A DNA stretch of 64,000 bases from assembly GCA_035610835.1 (NCBI GenBank), contig CM069449.1, positions 10,559,855-10,623,854 of the forward strand, read 5' to 3'. Of this stretch, positions 11,812 through 25,300 are shown piece by piece (the first letter of the stretch is position 1; every line of letters starts with the position of its first letter). Under the pieces are notes generated by a model. It had not been told where the DNA came from. It saw only the letters and a program-made list of their open reading frames with translations, and made no database searches. Both the position numbers and the translations under genes were made by a program. Source of the stretch: Ophiura sarsii. Taxonomy: Eukaryota > Echinodermata > Ophiuroidea > Amphilepidida > Ophiuridae.

Positions 11812-12541
11812 AGGCCCTGTCACACCATAGCGTATAACCTGAACGTGGCCTGAACGTATGCCGACGTATTCGAAAAATAGCTCGAAAATTGTCAGAGTCC
11901 AAGAACGTCCAACTTCCCAACGAATTGCGTAGGAAAAGTCGACATCGGTGATGGAATGGACGTATCCATAGCGTATTGAACGTATACATGGCGTACGACT
12001 AACGTCTCACTAACTTATAACAAACTTATGACAGCGTATCACAGCGTATGACCAACGTATGCTTAACGTATTCGTAGCGTATGTCTGCCGTGTTCGACGT
12101 ATCCTCAGCGTATCCTCGGCGTACAACGAACGCGTGACTTATGCCGCTGCAGAAATTTGAGTTTCGTACACGGCGGGACAAGTGTTGCCAGTTCAAGTAA
12201 ACGCAGCCTAGATGATAACTATTAAAGTATCTAGAAGGATCAATCTATAGGTCCAACCTATAACGTACGAGTAACGTACCTCTAACGTATGTCAGCGTAT
12301 GTCTAACGAATGTCAGCGTATGTAAATGTATGTATAACGTACCACGAACCTATCGGGACATTTTGAATATGCTCAATAACTTTTCGCGGGCTCGACGTGT
12401 TCCAAATTTTCACAGCGTACTCTTAACGTAAACGACGTATCCCCAACTTATCAGCGTACACCAACGTACACCAACGTATTTTTCGATATTTCGCATACGT
12501 TGGCATACGTTCAGGCGATACGCCATGGTGTGACAGGGCCT
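11812..12541. mobile_element. MITE-D, complete 730-bp copy
   Basis: TTA direct repeats flank it (11809-11811 and 12542-12544). The ends are AGGCCCTGTCACACCATAGC and its inverse. The interior is packed with AACGTA/AGCGTA words and shares the block around 'CACGGCGGGACAAGTGTTGC' with the other copies. The nearest gene is the C1q gene, starting 230 bp downstream. Confidence 0.85.
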
Positions 12542-12730
12542 TTATATGCAATTTAATCGTTTACTGTGTGTGTACATTTTGTGCTAAACTCTATCGTTCG
12601 TCAGCACTACAAATCATTTCTATCGTATTCGGTTTTATTGATATTGCATTGATATAAATTTATTTCGATTAACGTCACTTAATTTGGTCATATTGGCAAT
12701 TATTGAGTTAAAACAATTCACTATTTCTAC

Positions 12731-12768
12731 CCCCCCCCCCCCCCCCCCCCCCGTAACAGGCTTTCACC
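12731..12768 (+). promoter_or_regulatory. Poly-C tract and possible 5'UTR splice acceptor
   Basis: A run of about 22 C (12731-12752) is followed by GTAACAG and then GCTTTCACC directly before the ATG at 12769. A pyrimidine run ending in CAG fits a 3' splice site, so the C1q start codon may lie at the beginning of a second exon. The alternative is an unspliced 5' UTR with a chance C run. Confidence 0.35.
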
Positions 12769-13254
12769 ATGGTGCTTTCATCTATTCTTATTACGGCGAT
12801 TCTCCTAGCCCAGACCACCGTTCGAGGTGACGTATGTGGGTGTAAATATTCCGCCTTCACCGCCCTTGCTACATCAGTCCAACTAAGCCCTTCTGGAACA
12901 GTGGTGGTTTTTGACGAGATGATCTCAAATGTCGGGAATGACTTCAATCTGACGACCAACACCTTCACATGCCGACTTGGCGGTGTGTATTCATTCACTT
13001 TTTCGATACTAAAAGGGGGTGATCGCAGCCGCCCTGATGTGGAATTACAGAAGAATGGTCAAGCAGTTGCCAGAGTCTATCTCCTGAATGAGGTAGACGT
13101 GGATCAGAATAGTAACACGGTGGTACTAGAGCTGAATCCCAACGATGAATTGAAACTAGTTATGATTACGTATGACGGGGCTCAAGGGCGACTCTACAGC
13201 GATGCACGTCGCTACTCAACCTTTACCGGTTTCTTGCTTTACAAGGATGAATAA
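12769..13254 (+). CDS. Secreted C1q-domain protein
   Basis: 161 residues in one exon. Residues 1-20 form a signal peptide (MVLSSILITAILLAQTTVRG), with cleavage likely just before DVCGCK. The rest is a single globular C1q domain: FTALATSV at the first strand, VVFDEMISNVGNDFN, FTCRLGGVYSFTFSIL, LQKNGQAVARVY, LELNPNDELKLV, and the C-terminal YSTFTGFLLY. These are the conserved positions of the C1q/TNF-like jelly roll. There is no collagen stalk, so it belongs to the short 'head-only' secreted type common in marine invertebrates. Some such proteins bind sugars or microbes and act in innate immunity. The role here is inferred from family only, and trimerisation is likely. AATAAA follows 41 bp after the stop. 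No neighbour suggests a pathway. Confidence 0.9.
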   Translation: MVLSSILITAILLAQTTVRGDVCGCKYSAFTALATSVQLSPSGTVVVFDEMISNVGNDFNLTTNTFTCRLGGVYSFTFSILKGGDRSRPDVELQKNGQAVARVYLLNEVDVDQNSNTVVLELNPNDELKLVMITYDGAQGRLYSDARRYSTFTGFLLYKDE

Positions 13255-13294
13255 CATTTTTGACGATGTTAGAATCTTGATATAAGAAATATAA

Positions 13295-13300
13295 AATAAA
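13295..13300 (+). terminator. Polyadenylation signal of the C1q gene
   Basis: AATAAA lies 41 bp after the TAA stop, in an A/T-rich context. Position and orientation fit the upstream gene. Confidence 0.6.
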
Positions 13301-13729
13301 ATTAGTTCTTAAATTACTACATGACTGTACATGTACCCAATGGGCTATTCAGATCATGAATTTAAGCGGCTTTTTCGTACGCGTATGCATGATATCAAAA
13401 CTGTACACTTTATACGACACTATGTAACACCACCGACAATTTGCGATGCGTAGGCTATGTAGAAGTTTATGCAATACATCTGAACGTGTCCTTGTAATAT
13501 TTGTGACATTAACCTTGAACAGTAAAGTTTAGTTTCAAAACTGCTCCCATTTCAAACTAGATATATTCAATACGCCTGATTGTTTAAATAAGGTGTTCAA
13601 TTCTTCCATTCGATTCGATCCGATTCGATTTAGTTCAATTAAATTCATTCACAATAAACAAAACATGCATAATAATACAATGTGAGAAAGAGGATATGAG
13701 CCCTTGGAGAAAATTATCATAAATAACGG
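13301..13729. other. Gene-free 3' flank
   Basis: AT-rich sequence with a short CGATTCGAT-type simple repeat near 13607-13630. Nothing else seen. Confidence 0.5.
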
Positions 13730-13731
13730 TA

Positions 13732-14567
13732 GGGGAGAACGGGGTAAGATGAACCATTTTTCACATTTTGCCCTATTGTGCAGATATTAAAAGACAGACC
13801 TTCAAACTTAGTGTTGCAAGTAAAACTTTAGAGTGTTGACTTACTTAGTATAACATAATAATTGAACCAATTGCTATTGTTTATTCATGGGAGATGCTTG
13901 AAAAAATTTGGTAAAGTGGCTCAACGTACCCCGGACCATGGGTAAGTTGAGCCACCAGTGTGGGTAAGTTGAGCCACCACAATAATCAATGGGACATTTG
14001 AAATCAGAAAATAAGTTTCAGAAATTTTGGTTTATTCATGGTAAAAGTGAAATATACTCATAATTGTTAATACTTTGATCCAAACTGGAATTTTAAAACA
14101 CTTCCCCACAATTTTCGTACTAAATTTTGACAAATTTTATTTTATCATGGCTATTTCCTATGCTCAACTTACCCCGTGAAAATGGCTCATCTTACCCCGC
14201 GACGGTCAACTTATGAAAAAATACCCCTCCTTCCCTACTGAAGCTTAATGACATTTTCAACATGTTACTAAATTTAAGTGCACATGTCACCCTTTTAGCA
14301 CACAAAGTTGCACTAATACAATCTATGCACTTCTAAGAAAAAACCCACATAAACCATTTTTTCAAAAATTTACTCAGATGTGTCCAAAATCAACTTTCTA
14401 GCTCAATTTTCTTACCATGTATGCACACAATGCAAGGTTGTCACCAGAGACGTTTGAGTGATGTCATCTAACAATAGAGGGCAGTGTAACATTAGGAATG
14501 TCAATAGTTTCCCTAATACAGGGGGTGGCTCAACTTACCCAGTGGCTCAACTTACCCCGTTCTCCCC
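13732..14567. mobile_element. TA-flanked element, GGGGAGAACGGGG ends, copy 2
   Basis: 836 bp with ends GGGGAGAACGGGGTAAGATG and ACTTACCCCGTTCTCCCC, TA on each side. The motif GTAAGTTGAGCCAC and its variants recur at both ends and internally (about 13942 and 13965). Same family as 9685-10735. No transposase frame. Confidence 0.8.
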
Positions 14568-14840
14568 TATATGTTTACATTACTTAAATGGAGCGACTTT
14601 AATATATTTGATAATTTGTCGGGTTGATTTAAAGACCTCCGATTGCTAGTTGGTCAATAAATGCGGATATGTTGTTTCAATATAGAAATGAGAAAAAACA
14701 ACTATCAATGTGCACGCGCTGTATATGAATAGACTACTTCGGTAGACCCCTTGCTCCTTTTCCTTGCCACTTTATTAACAACTCGCTGGTCTGGTCGACT
14801 GATAGAGGGCTAACTAACCGCTCCCTGCCGCCCCCATCAG

Positions 14841-15117
14841 CAGACGACGCTGGACACGGGCGTATTCACGAATATTCTGGTTAAAATATGCGAACGAGGT
14901 TACGTGATCAAGTGAATGGGACGAACGCTTAACAACGGTTTAAATTCAAAAAATTATACTGACAATGTGGATGGTTAGCCATCCACAGTGGTTTTAGGAT
15001 GAAATAATTTAGTTCCAACGTGTGATGAATTTTATGGGGTCATACAATCAAAATCCATTGTTACATGAAACCAACGGAAATTCAAAATTAACGGCCGTTC
15101 GTATCCACCGTCGTCTG
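14841..15117. mobile_element. hAT-type MITE-E, copy 1
   Basis: 277 bp with ends CAGACGACGCTGG and CCACCGTCGTCTG, flanked by a perfect 8-bp target duplication CCCATCAG (14833-14840 and 15118-15125). The 8-bp duplication and CAG ends are hallmarks of hAT transposons. The second copy is at 32650-32937. Non-coding. Confidence 0.9.
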
Positions 15118-15412
15118 CCCATCAGACTGATCTCACCCCGAGGGGGTAGTATTTCTTGGGTGGCAGAGGTTTTTGGCACGACGAAGTATCCGCGGATGTT
15201 GTTCGATAGTGTGACAGGGAAATCAAACACGGCTTCGATTTGAGTTTACTATCATGTCAGCAATATCCGGGTATGAGACTAGTATACCAACCAAATACTA
15301 GTCTCAGATCCGGGTGGCATTGTAATACTAGTATATCAGCATCTGTGAGCAATGTCCGGGGTTGTGGCATTGCAATATAATCAGCATCTGCACATCTAAT
15401 AGACGTTTATAA

Positions 15413-15650
15413 CAATTTCCACGCGTTTAGTTTTACTATAATACAAAACAGCTGTTTCAAAAGCCTTTCACAACTTTCTAAGTCTATCTCAATAATCACT
15501 GAACAAATAAGAGGCATGTACTTATTTTAATGCATTTCTCATGGTAATTCTAAATATGGTGATGAAATTCAATGTTTTTGACATTTTTGAAACATTTTGT
15601 ATCATTTTGGAACTGTCGTCTGCATGCAGACGCCTACCGCGTGGAAAGTG
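15413..15650. mobile_element. MITE-F copy 1 (TTAA type)
   Basis: Ends are built on CACTTTCCACGCGG. The right end (CCGCGTGGAAAGTG, followed by TTAA at 15651-15654) is intact and the left end is degraded. Inner motifs 'GACATTTTTGAAACATTTTG' and 'tctgcatgcagacg' are shared with 20799-21040, 24405-24643 and 61865-62115. Confidence 0.8.
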
Positions 15651-16012
15651 TTAACATAAAATCAAATATTACCAATCCCTTGTCAAACTATTCCCCTTAT
15701 GTACATTCTATCACGTTGCTAAAATATTACATACATAGATATTTACATTATAATTTAAAAATTCAGAGGTATAGACCTTCCGGAATATCGCTACTCTGAG
15801 TTTCATGGACAATCCCATACGGTCATTTTGTCCAATCATCAGGCGAAAAGATGCTTCTCTGATCGCAGATCTAGCACACATATGATAATGCGAATACACA
15901 ATCAATGGTGTTTTTGATCAGCGATCAGAGCAGCATAATATTCCCGAAGTGGTCAATACACATCAAAAGATAATCAGAGAGTGCTCAACTGAAAAAAATC
16001 AGGAGCGTAATA

Positions 16013-16145
16013 TAATTATTATTGACAACCATTTCTGGTTAGACTACGACTTACCTCTGAATTTTTATACGCTCTACCGTTTACGGTATTGAGCACTCTA
16101 TTCAAATGTCGTAGTCTAACCAGAAATGGTTGTCAATAATAATTA
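16013..16145. repeat. Hairpin with perfect 38-bp arms
   Basis: The arms 16013-16050 and 16108-16145 are perfect inverse copies. The loop holds the palindrome TACCGTTTACGGTA (about 16076-16089). A second pair, AGAGTGCTCAA at about 15978 and TTGAGCACTCT at about 16089, interlocks with it. It is probably a decayed foldback element just beyond the 3' end of the modular gene. Confidence 0.7.
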
Positions 16146-16250
16146 CATTATAATTTAAATATTTCATTAAATATTTCAAACCAATTTGCAAACTAAGACT
16201 GGCATTAGTGTCCTGATGTTGTTTTTGTTATCAATTTTGAGCACGAAGTG

Positions 16251-16395
16251 TTAATGTGGTCCAAACAAATGGTCTACTTTAATAAAGTGACATGGTTGGA
16301 TAGTATCTGACGGCGTGAAGTCATAATGTCCAAGAAAACCAGTGACGCCTGCCTTCATACAAGAAAAGAATGTGTTTGGTGCTGACCCGACACAT
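16251..16395 (-). CDS. Exon R: last exon, partial repeat unit and stop
   Basis: Phase 2 in. CVGSAPNTFFSCMKAGVTG repeats the pattern CR-V-x-FLSCALAG of exon Q and confirms the join. It then runs to a TAA at 16251-16253. The unit is shorter than the one before, so either the protein ends mid-repeat or a further exon is spliced near 16290. No AATAAA is obvious downstream. Confidence 0.75.
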
Positions 16396-19300
16396 CTGAA
16401 AGATATGAATAGAATCGTACGAAAAAGTGTTAGATTCATGATACATATGGGCGATCGGTTATTGATTTTGACCTATTCCACTTAACATTAGAGGAACCAC
16501 AATGGACCAATCATGACGATATCGGCATTGTTTAGATGCTATTGGTTTCGCTGCGATATATTTACTTCAAAGCGTTGAAGCAACACATTCCCAAATATCA
16601 AGTGACCATGTCCATGTATGAAATACTACCCAACCAAATGGCGCGCATTTCCATCATCATTTAATCCTTTTGTATAGTTGAGGCTTATATTTAGACAATT
16701 TGGACATGAGCAAACTTGTCAGAATTCTAGAAAATCTGGATATGAACTACGTAGTGATTCAAGACACATGGAAGCATAGAACCATATGTGTCAATGATCA
16801 GATTAAGATTTCAAATCACTGCCTCCCCTCAATTGGAAGACATTACCCCCTATATTACCTACTGAAATGGTACACTATGGCCAAAGTCTGTGAATCTACT
16901 GTAGTTCAATGTGATAGCAGTGATGATAATTATACAATTAGGAGAGGGGATGCCATTCCTGTCAATGTTAAGCTATCGTTACCACAAAGGGCACCACATT
17001 TAAGATGATTATAGAATTTAGATCTTAACAAATCTGGTGAATGTTTTGCCGCTCGTTGTTATTGCCGTTTAAGTTTTACCGTTAGAAAGTTGAAACACGT
17101 GTTTGAGAAATTGTTAGGCTCCTATTTGCATGTATTACATGAAACCACGCAACATGTTTTTGTGTGTAATTTTGTGACAGTAGCGTAACCAGGATGTTGC
17201 TGTTAGCGGCAGCAGTTATGCAATCTGAACCGGAATGAATAAATAATCATAATCTGTGCAAGGAATAGGAGGTAAACAAATACATTCTCTTAGTCTCCAC
17301 TCTTTATCAGTACTGATACCAATAGGCAAACTGTATGTTAAATTGTATCAAAGATCCATGGTAACATCGGTCATATAAAAACTCGTCAAAAAGCCAGGAT
17401 TTCTTTTTTAAATCGCCCATCTTTCGTATATTTGGTTGATTTTCATAGTGTGTTTTACATAAATATAGAAAGCTGACGTGTTCATCTTAAAGGTATATTA
17501 TGTGATCTTTCCAGGGAACGCCCTCAACATCGAAAAAAAAAATGAAAGAAAATTATCTTGCAGATTTACATTTCTGATCATAAATCGTACATACATTCCA
17601 AGTTACAGGGCGATACGATTCTTAATTACTTCAAAATCATGATTTTAGAGTGAAAATAAACTGTCCGAAAATCCGACAGTTTATTATTTTCACTCTAAAT
17701 TCACTCTAAAACCATGATTTCGAGGTAATTAGGAATCGTATCGCTCTGTAACTTGGAATGTGTGTATGATTTATGATCAGAAATGTAAATCTGCAAGAAA
17801 ATCTACTTTCTAAAAAAATAATGAATAGAGGGCGCTCTCTTGAAAAGATCACATAATATGCCTTTAACAATGGCACCAAATGTGTTGTTTCAGTGCTTAA
17901 GCTACTTGCTTGAGAACATGAAACTGAATGTACCAACATCATATGTTTGTGCTCAAAACACAGTGGAGCAACACTCTCCACTGTACAGTAGTTGTCGAGT
18001 GATGTCCACTGAGTTGTACTTTTTGAGCACAAACTAATGGTGAATATTTAGGTGTGACCTGCCCACATTCTCAAACAGGTAAACAAAGCATTGAAAAAAA
18101 TGATTGCTATGAATGAGGAGGTATCGTGTGAAAGAGGAACACATTAGCTTTTCATCGATATGAAACCCAATACAAATATATCATGAAATATTCGAAAGAT
18201 TGGTGATTTAAACAAATATCCGGAATTTAAATATAAAACACTTTACAAACCGACAATAATCGTCCCTCCCATCTCCGTCCTCGTCCAGCATGTACCACGT
18301 GTCTGTATGACCAGCATCGAACCAATCAACGGAGGCGTTTAAAGAATTGTAGTTGTGTTCAGATTGGCCAGTTGTTCCAGCGAGGGCGCAAGAGAGAAAA
18401 TTCCTTCCGTTTTTAGAAACGACTCTATAAATAGTTTTGTAATACAATTGGAAATTAGATTAGATTTATGAATGATATATCTACGAATAAAGATAAAAAT
18501 CATATTATTATAAAAACAACATGTTGACAACTCTAAATAAAAACTATCCCTAGTGCATTCACTGTCAACCTTAGATCCAACGGTTCTTTTCAGAGCCACC
18601 ACATGTTCAAAAAGTAGAATTTACACACTGTGTCTATTTAATTGTTTTGTACAGTATTTGAATAAGGAAAACACTGCAACATATAAATAAGCGTCTGCAA
18701 AAAAAGAGAATGGATCAATTCATAGTAAATCACAGTTAATCTTCAATTACTTCGTTTGACGTTGCACATCATCTTACAGTTTTTTCTTACATCTCGAAAA
18801 AGCAAATTAAAGTGCTATGTTTGTATGAAACCGTACATACCTGCAGAAATCGTTAGGTACACCTTGACCCTGTACGTCAACCCATCCTCGGTAGAAACAA
18901 CCCATCCCTCTATCGTTAATATCAGAACGACGTAGCTTAACATTACACCCATTTTGTGTTGCATTACTCGGCATGGATAAATTTGCAATAGTTTCTGTGA
19001 TAAAAAAAGTAAATTAGGGATTTATTAGTAAATATTCGGTACTCTAAGTTGTAACAGAACAGATTGTATGTATTCGGCATTTTTTTTAAATATTCTGCTA
19101 TAGGATCGAAAGCTCAGGCCCCTTACAATTTTATATTTTACAAACAGACTAGTGTTGTGAATAAGAAGTTTCCAATAGCTCTTTCTAACTTTCAGATTAT
19201 ATGTAATCAGGGACGCAGGAAACAGGAAACCCTGTAAATAAAGAAGAAATGGGGAACACACATCCAAACTCAAAATAATCACCGTTCAAATGTTGCCACC

Positions 19301-22300
19301 ACATGACTACAAAATCAGAACCACTTATTAACTTAGTAGCAGTATAAATGGAGTAAGTTATGGGGCAAGTAATTGCTCTTGAAATGAATTATAGTCTTAC
19401 CGCCAATAACAATTAGACGCAGACTGACCGAATACTCTACAAACTGACACACGTACTCCCCTTCATCCTCCATCTGCACATCTTCGATTATCAGATGACT
19501 CAAGTACGTAGTCTCATCCTCTTCTGAACGAAGAACACGCCGGCCATTATCCACCATCAAGTTCCCATTGTACGATAGACCTATGCTGTTGAATGTCCAT
19601 AACTGAATGCCGTAGTCTTTATCTCGTACCTGACACGTAAGATTGACGTCGGAACCTCGATTCACCGTGAAACTTTCACTAGTGTTGTCTGGATTGATCT
19701 GTTAATATAAATCAAAAGTTTTAGCTTGCATGAGGGACAACTAAAAGGTTTATTTGTTTCAATTTCCCTAGGCTATGGAGAGTGAAATCACCAGACTTCT
19801 TGCTTTATCTACGAAAGTAACTTTTCTTCGCGAGAATGCACTTGTTACCAATCCGATGTAGCAGGAGACATAGTCCCCTGAAGCCATGTCTATGGAGAAT
19901 GGACTATGGCTCCAGGAGGACCATGGCTCCATTCACACCGGTATCATACTATTAATAATGATCTTTTGAACATGATGTCATCACATAAACTTATGATACA
20001 GTTTCTAATCTATCACGCACTACAGTACTAATGTAGTCACATTACCATATCGTGATGTAATGTGCTCAACAAAAGACAGTCATACACTTTGTTCATAGAG
20101 TATCTTCCGATTATTTTTTGTCCAAACAGGCTAGATAGACATTTAGAGGAATCGTTTCGGAACAATTTAGTACCAAACATGTCACAAAACAACAAAGATA
20201 AACCAATATTAACACCATTTAATAAAAGTCCGTGACGTTTCCAAATTCGCATTTTCAACGCACACAAGTGGGGAAACGGCACGGATTTTCATTAAATGCT
20301 GCTAATCATGGCTTATAATCTTTGTTGCTTGGTGGCAAGTTTAGTACCATATTGTGCCTAAAAGATCCATCCAAATGTCTATCTAGCCCGCTTGGTCAAA
20401 TTATAATCGGGAGTTACTCTATGGGACATAAATAGAGTGTATGACTTTATTTTGTTGAGTACATTATCTGTGTTAGAGGCGTTATAGTGAGGCGCTGCAT
20501 GCCAGTGCAACAAAGTTTTGCTCCTGAGCCTGACAAAAATTACGTTATTTAAAGCGTGTACTTTGATAAATAATACTTTACCATAAAAGATCCTGTTCCG
20601 TTATTTACGAAAACAGATATCGGTATTTGCGATTCATCGTCCCCAACATCAATGGTTACTGTGAAATACATTATTCAAGCAAACATATATGAGTGATTGT
20701 CGGTTAAACATGTTAAACTTATGTTTTCTTGGTTGGGATATGAATCTTGAATGTATAGGTATCGTATAAGCCTTTCAATTAGACTTGAACTATTTTAAAC
20801 ACTTTCCACGCGGCAGGCGTCTGCAGACGACATTCCAACATTTCACTAAATGTTTCAAAAATGTCAAAATTATTGAATTTCATTAGCATATTTCGAATCA
20901 CCAAGAGAAATACAATGAAATAAGTACAAACATGCCTAGTATTAGTTCAGTATCCTTCAGATAGACTTTGAAAATTGAGGGAGGTTTCTGAAAAATCTGT
21001 TTTGTATAATATGGTAAAACTATTAGCCACGTGCAAAGTGTTAAGTCTTTTGAATCTTGGAAAGGGACCCCCTGTTTATACTTGTTTTTAATTTTTTGTG
21101 AATCTTTCTGAATGGACGATTAATAATTTGCTGACAAAAAGTAAGATACATGGATGGAACTGTTTTTTTCTTCCTCTTAATTAATCGGCGATAATATGAC
21201 AACACTTGTGAGATGGATTTCAGCAAAGTACATTCCATATGTGAGTTCTTCTATACATATTAACACAAGATCCATTCATCTCAAAATCAGATAATGAGTA
21301 ACATTTTTACTGTATGAACTCTAGATATGTTGTTATATTGGTATCACAGATAACACATCTGTTACAAACTCATGTCAAGCACATTATAAAATGATTGTTT
21401 TCTACATAATAAAAGCTACAATATAAAAGCTATATTAAATAATGATTACCTCCTTCTCCATAATGATCGCAATTACCCTCGGCTGCAAGTGGAAACTTCT
21501 CGCAATCCGCCTCTGGAGGCCACTGGAAACCAATATCCTCGATGTCCCATTCACACGCTTGCATCGCGGCGATGCACACTTCCCTACACGGAGTCATTGC
21601 CGCATCCGTAGAAACCGACGATATGCTCTCTCCGGAAGCACTGCAAGCGGTGCTTGGAAAGTAGAGTGCGCAGATAAACTGTCGAAGTATAGATCCACGT
21701 GAACAGTTACTCTGCAGGAGGGGATAGAACCGATAGGATGAGAGCTCGGCTTCTTGAAGTGTCGTGTGTCCGTAGAAATTCGGGAGGTTTGTGTAGTTGC
21801 TGATGACTTTACATATCCTACTCTCGGATGCAAGACAACGAGCTATAACATAACAGAATGGTCGAGAAAGTAAAAGCTATAACGATGAAATATTCATTCT
21901 TTTAACGGATTGTAAGGAATTGTATGTTTTACATGTTAGGCCTCACTGCAAAACTAGTACGTATGGGCCATACGTATAAGTAACTTGTACGCACGACTTA
22001 TACGCTAGGAACTAAGTAATAAAACGTACAAGCCTATACAAATTGGACTGAAACCAATGGAGATATATTATTATGGACATATTTGCATTGGTTTCAGTTC
22101 AATTTACATTGGTGTTTGTACTTGAGGTATATGCAAAATATTACTTTTGCGACTTTGGTATCAGTTTTTACGTACACTTAACTTTTACGTATGAGCCATA
22201 CGTACCGGTTTTGCAATGCGGTGTTAACTTTGGACCGCTGTATAGGAACTATTATATCATATGAGATGAATAACTGTTTCAACTTTAGCACTGCTATTCC

Positions 22301-25300
22301 GCTGATGCAAACCGAGCGTCTACTAAGGAATACACAAGACTTCAACGGGGGTCATTTATTAAGGTAAGAGAGTCGAATTTCCGGCAAACACGTTCGAACC
22401 CGTTCCGAAAAAGTTTTGTATAATGATATCATGATTCGAAGGCTTAAGGGGGCTGTGGACTCTCAGGTACAGCCTATAATTTTTTCCAAAATAGTCAATT
22501 TCATTATCATGTTTGGATTAATTGAACCCTTTCGTGCAAAAAAACTGTATACGTTTATAAAGATTAAATGAATATTGAAGAAGTTACGGCAGTTTTACGG
22601 AGGCTGTACCTGAGAGTCCACAGTCCCCTTAAACCCACACCTGCCTACGTACAAAATGGCATTTTGCGACAAATTAGTTGAAGAGTATTGGATATAGGCC
22701 TAGTCACCTTTTTCATAGAAACGTTAGCAATATACATAGCTATTAGTGGGCTTAACTCATTTTGGCCAAAAATGGACATAGACGGGTCTGGTTCTAAGCC
22801 CCCGAGATTGCATCATTTTCTCGTTCCGCCTTTAATCTTACAGAACAGGCGAAGTCGTCAACACACAGTCACTTTTTAAACAGTTGCCAAGTTGCCATTG
22901 TTAACTGACTCTTATTAGACTCGGGAGAATACGGTTCTTTAATTGTAAGGCAAGTTTTTAATAACATCCTTGATTGAGTCACCAATGTCATAGCGATGGT
23001 ATCGTTATGTAAAATTCAAAACGCAATATCAAAGATAATAATAATAATAACGGCTATTACCTGTTTCTTCGAGGTTAATCGTCAGTTCTTCGGTTCCCAT
23101 TCTACACGTAAATTCAACATCATTATCTTGTAACACATTTAACAACGACATATCTTTCGATATTTCCTTTGAGCTTGCAGCCTTGAAGCCTTGTCCTAAA
23201 ACATAATGATATTACACCAACAAGTTTAGGAAAGGAAACATACCCCGATCAACAATCCCGACCAAACCCAGATGTTTAAATATTTGGGACGAAAATTGTC
23301 CTGTATAAATATACCTATCCAAATTTCGGACATTTTATTTAAGATTTTCAAAGTTGATCAAAAAATGAAACTTAAACAGATTTTGGTGATATCAAAGCAA
23401 TATTATGTGATATTTTTCACATATTGTTTCTTCTCTCTTATAATGACGTTTGAAATCAGGAAAGACATTTCTGGACTCATATAAATCGATCGTGGCTGTA
23501 CAAAACCATCACAGAAATTTACTAAATCATAATGGAAATCTGCTTCCAATTTAAGGAATTCTTCAATATTATATTTCTCTATTTTCATCATAAAAGAAGT
23601 TTCGTATTATTGTGTTCACTACTAAATTAGAATGACACTTTATACAATTTTATTGCATATCTAAAGATGCACGTTTTAAAGTCTGAGCGCGAAAAGCTGA
23701 TACTTCTTCTTGGCGTTAATACTTACCGCGTTGCCCAATGCGTATGCCATTTTCATCGGTCCAATAAGGCGGATTGGAATCGTCACTCGCCTGATTAACG
23801 AGGTTAATGCAAATCACTTGATCTAGTCCATTGCTAACTCTTACATATGTTAAATTTCCCGCTGGTAGATTTAAAAATATGTTAAAAACATTATAAGCTT
23901 CGGCTTACATCTAGTGATTTCAAATCAACAATAAAGATTAGGCAAAAGCCAAAAGGACAAGTTGAATTCTTTGAGACAAGTCAGCAATTAGATGCTATAA
24001 CGCTGGTGTGTTTATTGTATTTCTACAAAATGCCTTATTTCTTCAAGGAAGTGCTTACAATTGCTTTCAAACAAAAATAAATAATGCTAGCATTTGGCAA
24101 TTGTTTACCCTAAATTATACGAAGTTCCTCAATAAAAGTGTCGAGAATTACGCACAGTCATGACAGTTGTCGAAAATTGCGTATGATGTCGCAAACATTT
24201 CTCAAAATTATTACTAACATAAAGTTGCAAGACACTGGTTTATTACACTCCAAAGCAGGATGTTTACACGTATACGTTGTTACTCTTTATTATCATTTCA
24301 TAAAACATAGAAATAATTCATGACATCGAAGTGTGGTCTTCAGGCGTGTTAAATTGGTCGCGTGTACAATACCTGCCAACTGCCATGACAAATTCCCACG
24401 TTAATCACTTTCCACGCGGCTAGTTTTACCATAATTATACAAAACAGAATTTCAGAAACCTTTAGAAATCTTCAAAGTCTATCTCAAGGATTACTAAACC
24501 AATAAATACTAGACATGTTTGTACTTATTTCAATGCATTTTTCATGGTGATTCTTAATATGGTAGTGGAATTCAATCATTTTGAAATTTTTGAAACATTT
24601 TGTGAACTTTTGGAATGTTATCTGCCTGCCGCGTGGAAAGTGTTTAACCATAGATTAGTACTTTATTTGCATGTTCTATTTTATACAGTCTTACCGTCAC
24701 ATCCGACTTCGTCCGAGCCATCAGGACAATCTGCTACGTTATCACATCGTAATGTGGCACGGATACAGTACATTTCTGTTGAACATAGGAAATCCCTCGG
24801 AGGACAGACAAAATCTAAAAATGTTAAGACAATATAAATTATTTGGATGTTACACGTTCGTTGTATTCTTGATAAACAATAATCCTGTTACAGTAAGTTA
24901 CTAAGAAAGCAGGATATTCAACATACATTGCAGACATCATGTGACAAAATAAGAACCTGTAAGGTGATTCAAAATTTCGGATAAGATCAAAGAAAGCAGT
25001 GCTATTCGCAGGTCATTGCTTCAGAGGTTCAAATTACCCCGTCTCCGAAATCGCAGTTTGCAAGCTGTAATAAAATCAATAAATGATTTAATATACTTTC
25101 ACCATCTATTTTAAGATGGTACCGCGTATATCGAGTGGCCCAACACTGGCATTACGCGCTGCGTTTAGCGATACTAATCAAATGGCCCAATCACAGTTTT
25201 GCTATTGTTTCAAAAAACAAGTAAACTATTTTCAGTTGAGATCAAGACGTCATAGATGGAGGTCGGTCAGAATAAATCAAGAAAGATGAAGAATAAAAGG

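Noticed and set aside
12708..12998. Open frame on - opposite the C1q gene
   Set aside because: Shadow of the C1q coding strand plus polyglycine from the C run.
16700..17008. 102-codon open frame on +
   Set aside because: No similarity to known domains and located in the last intron of the - strand gene.
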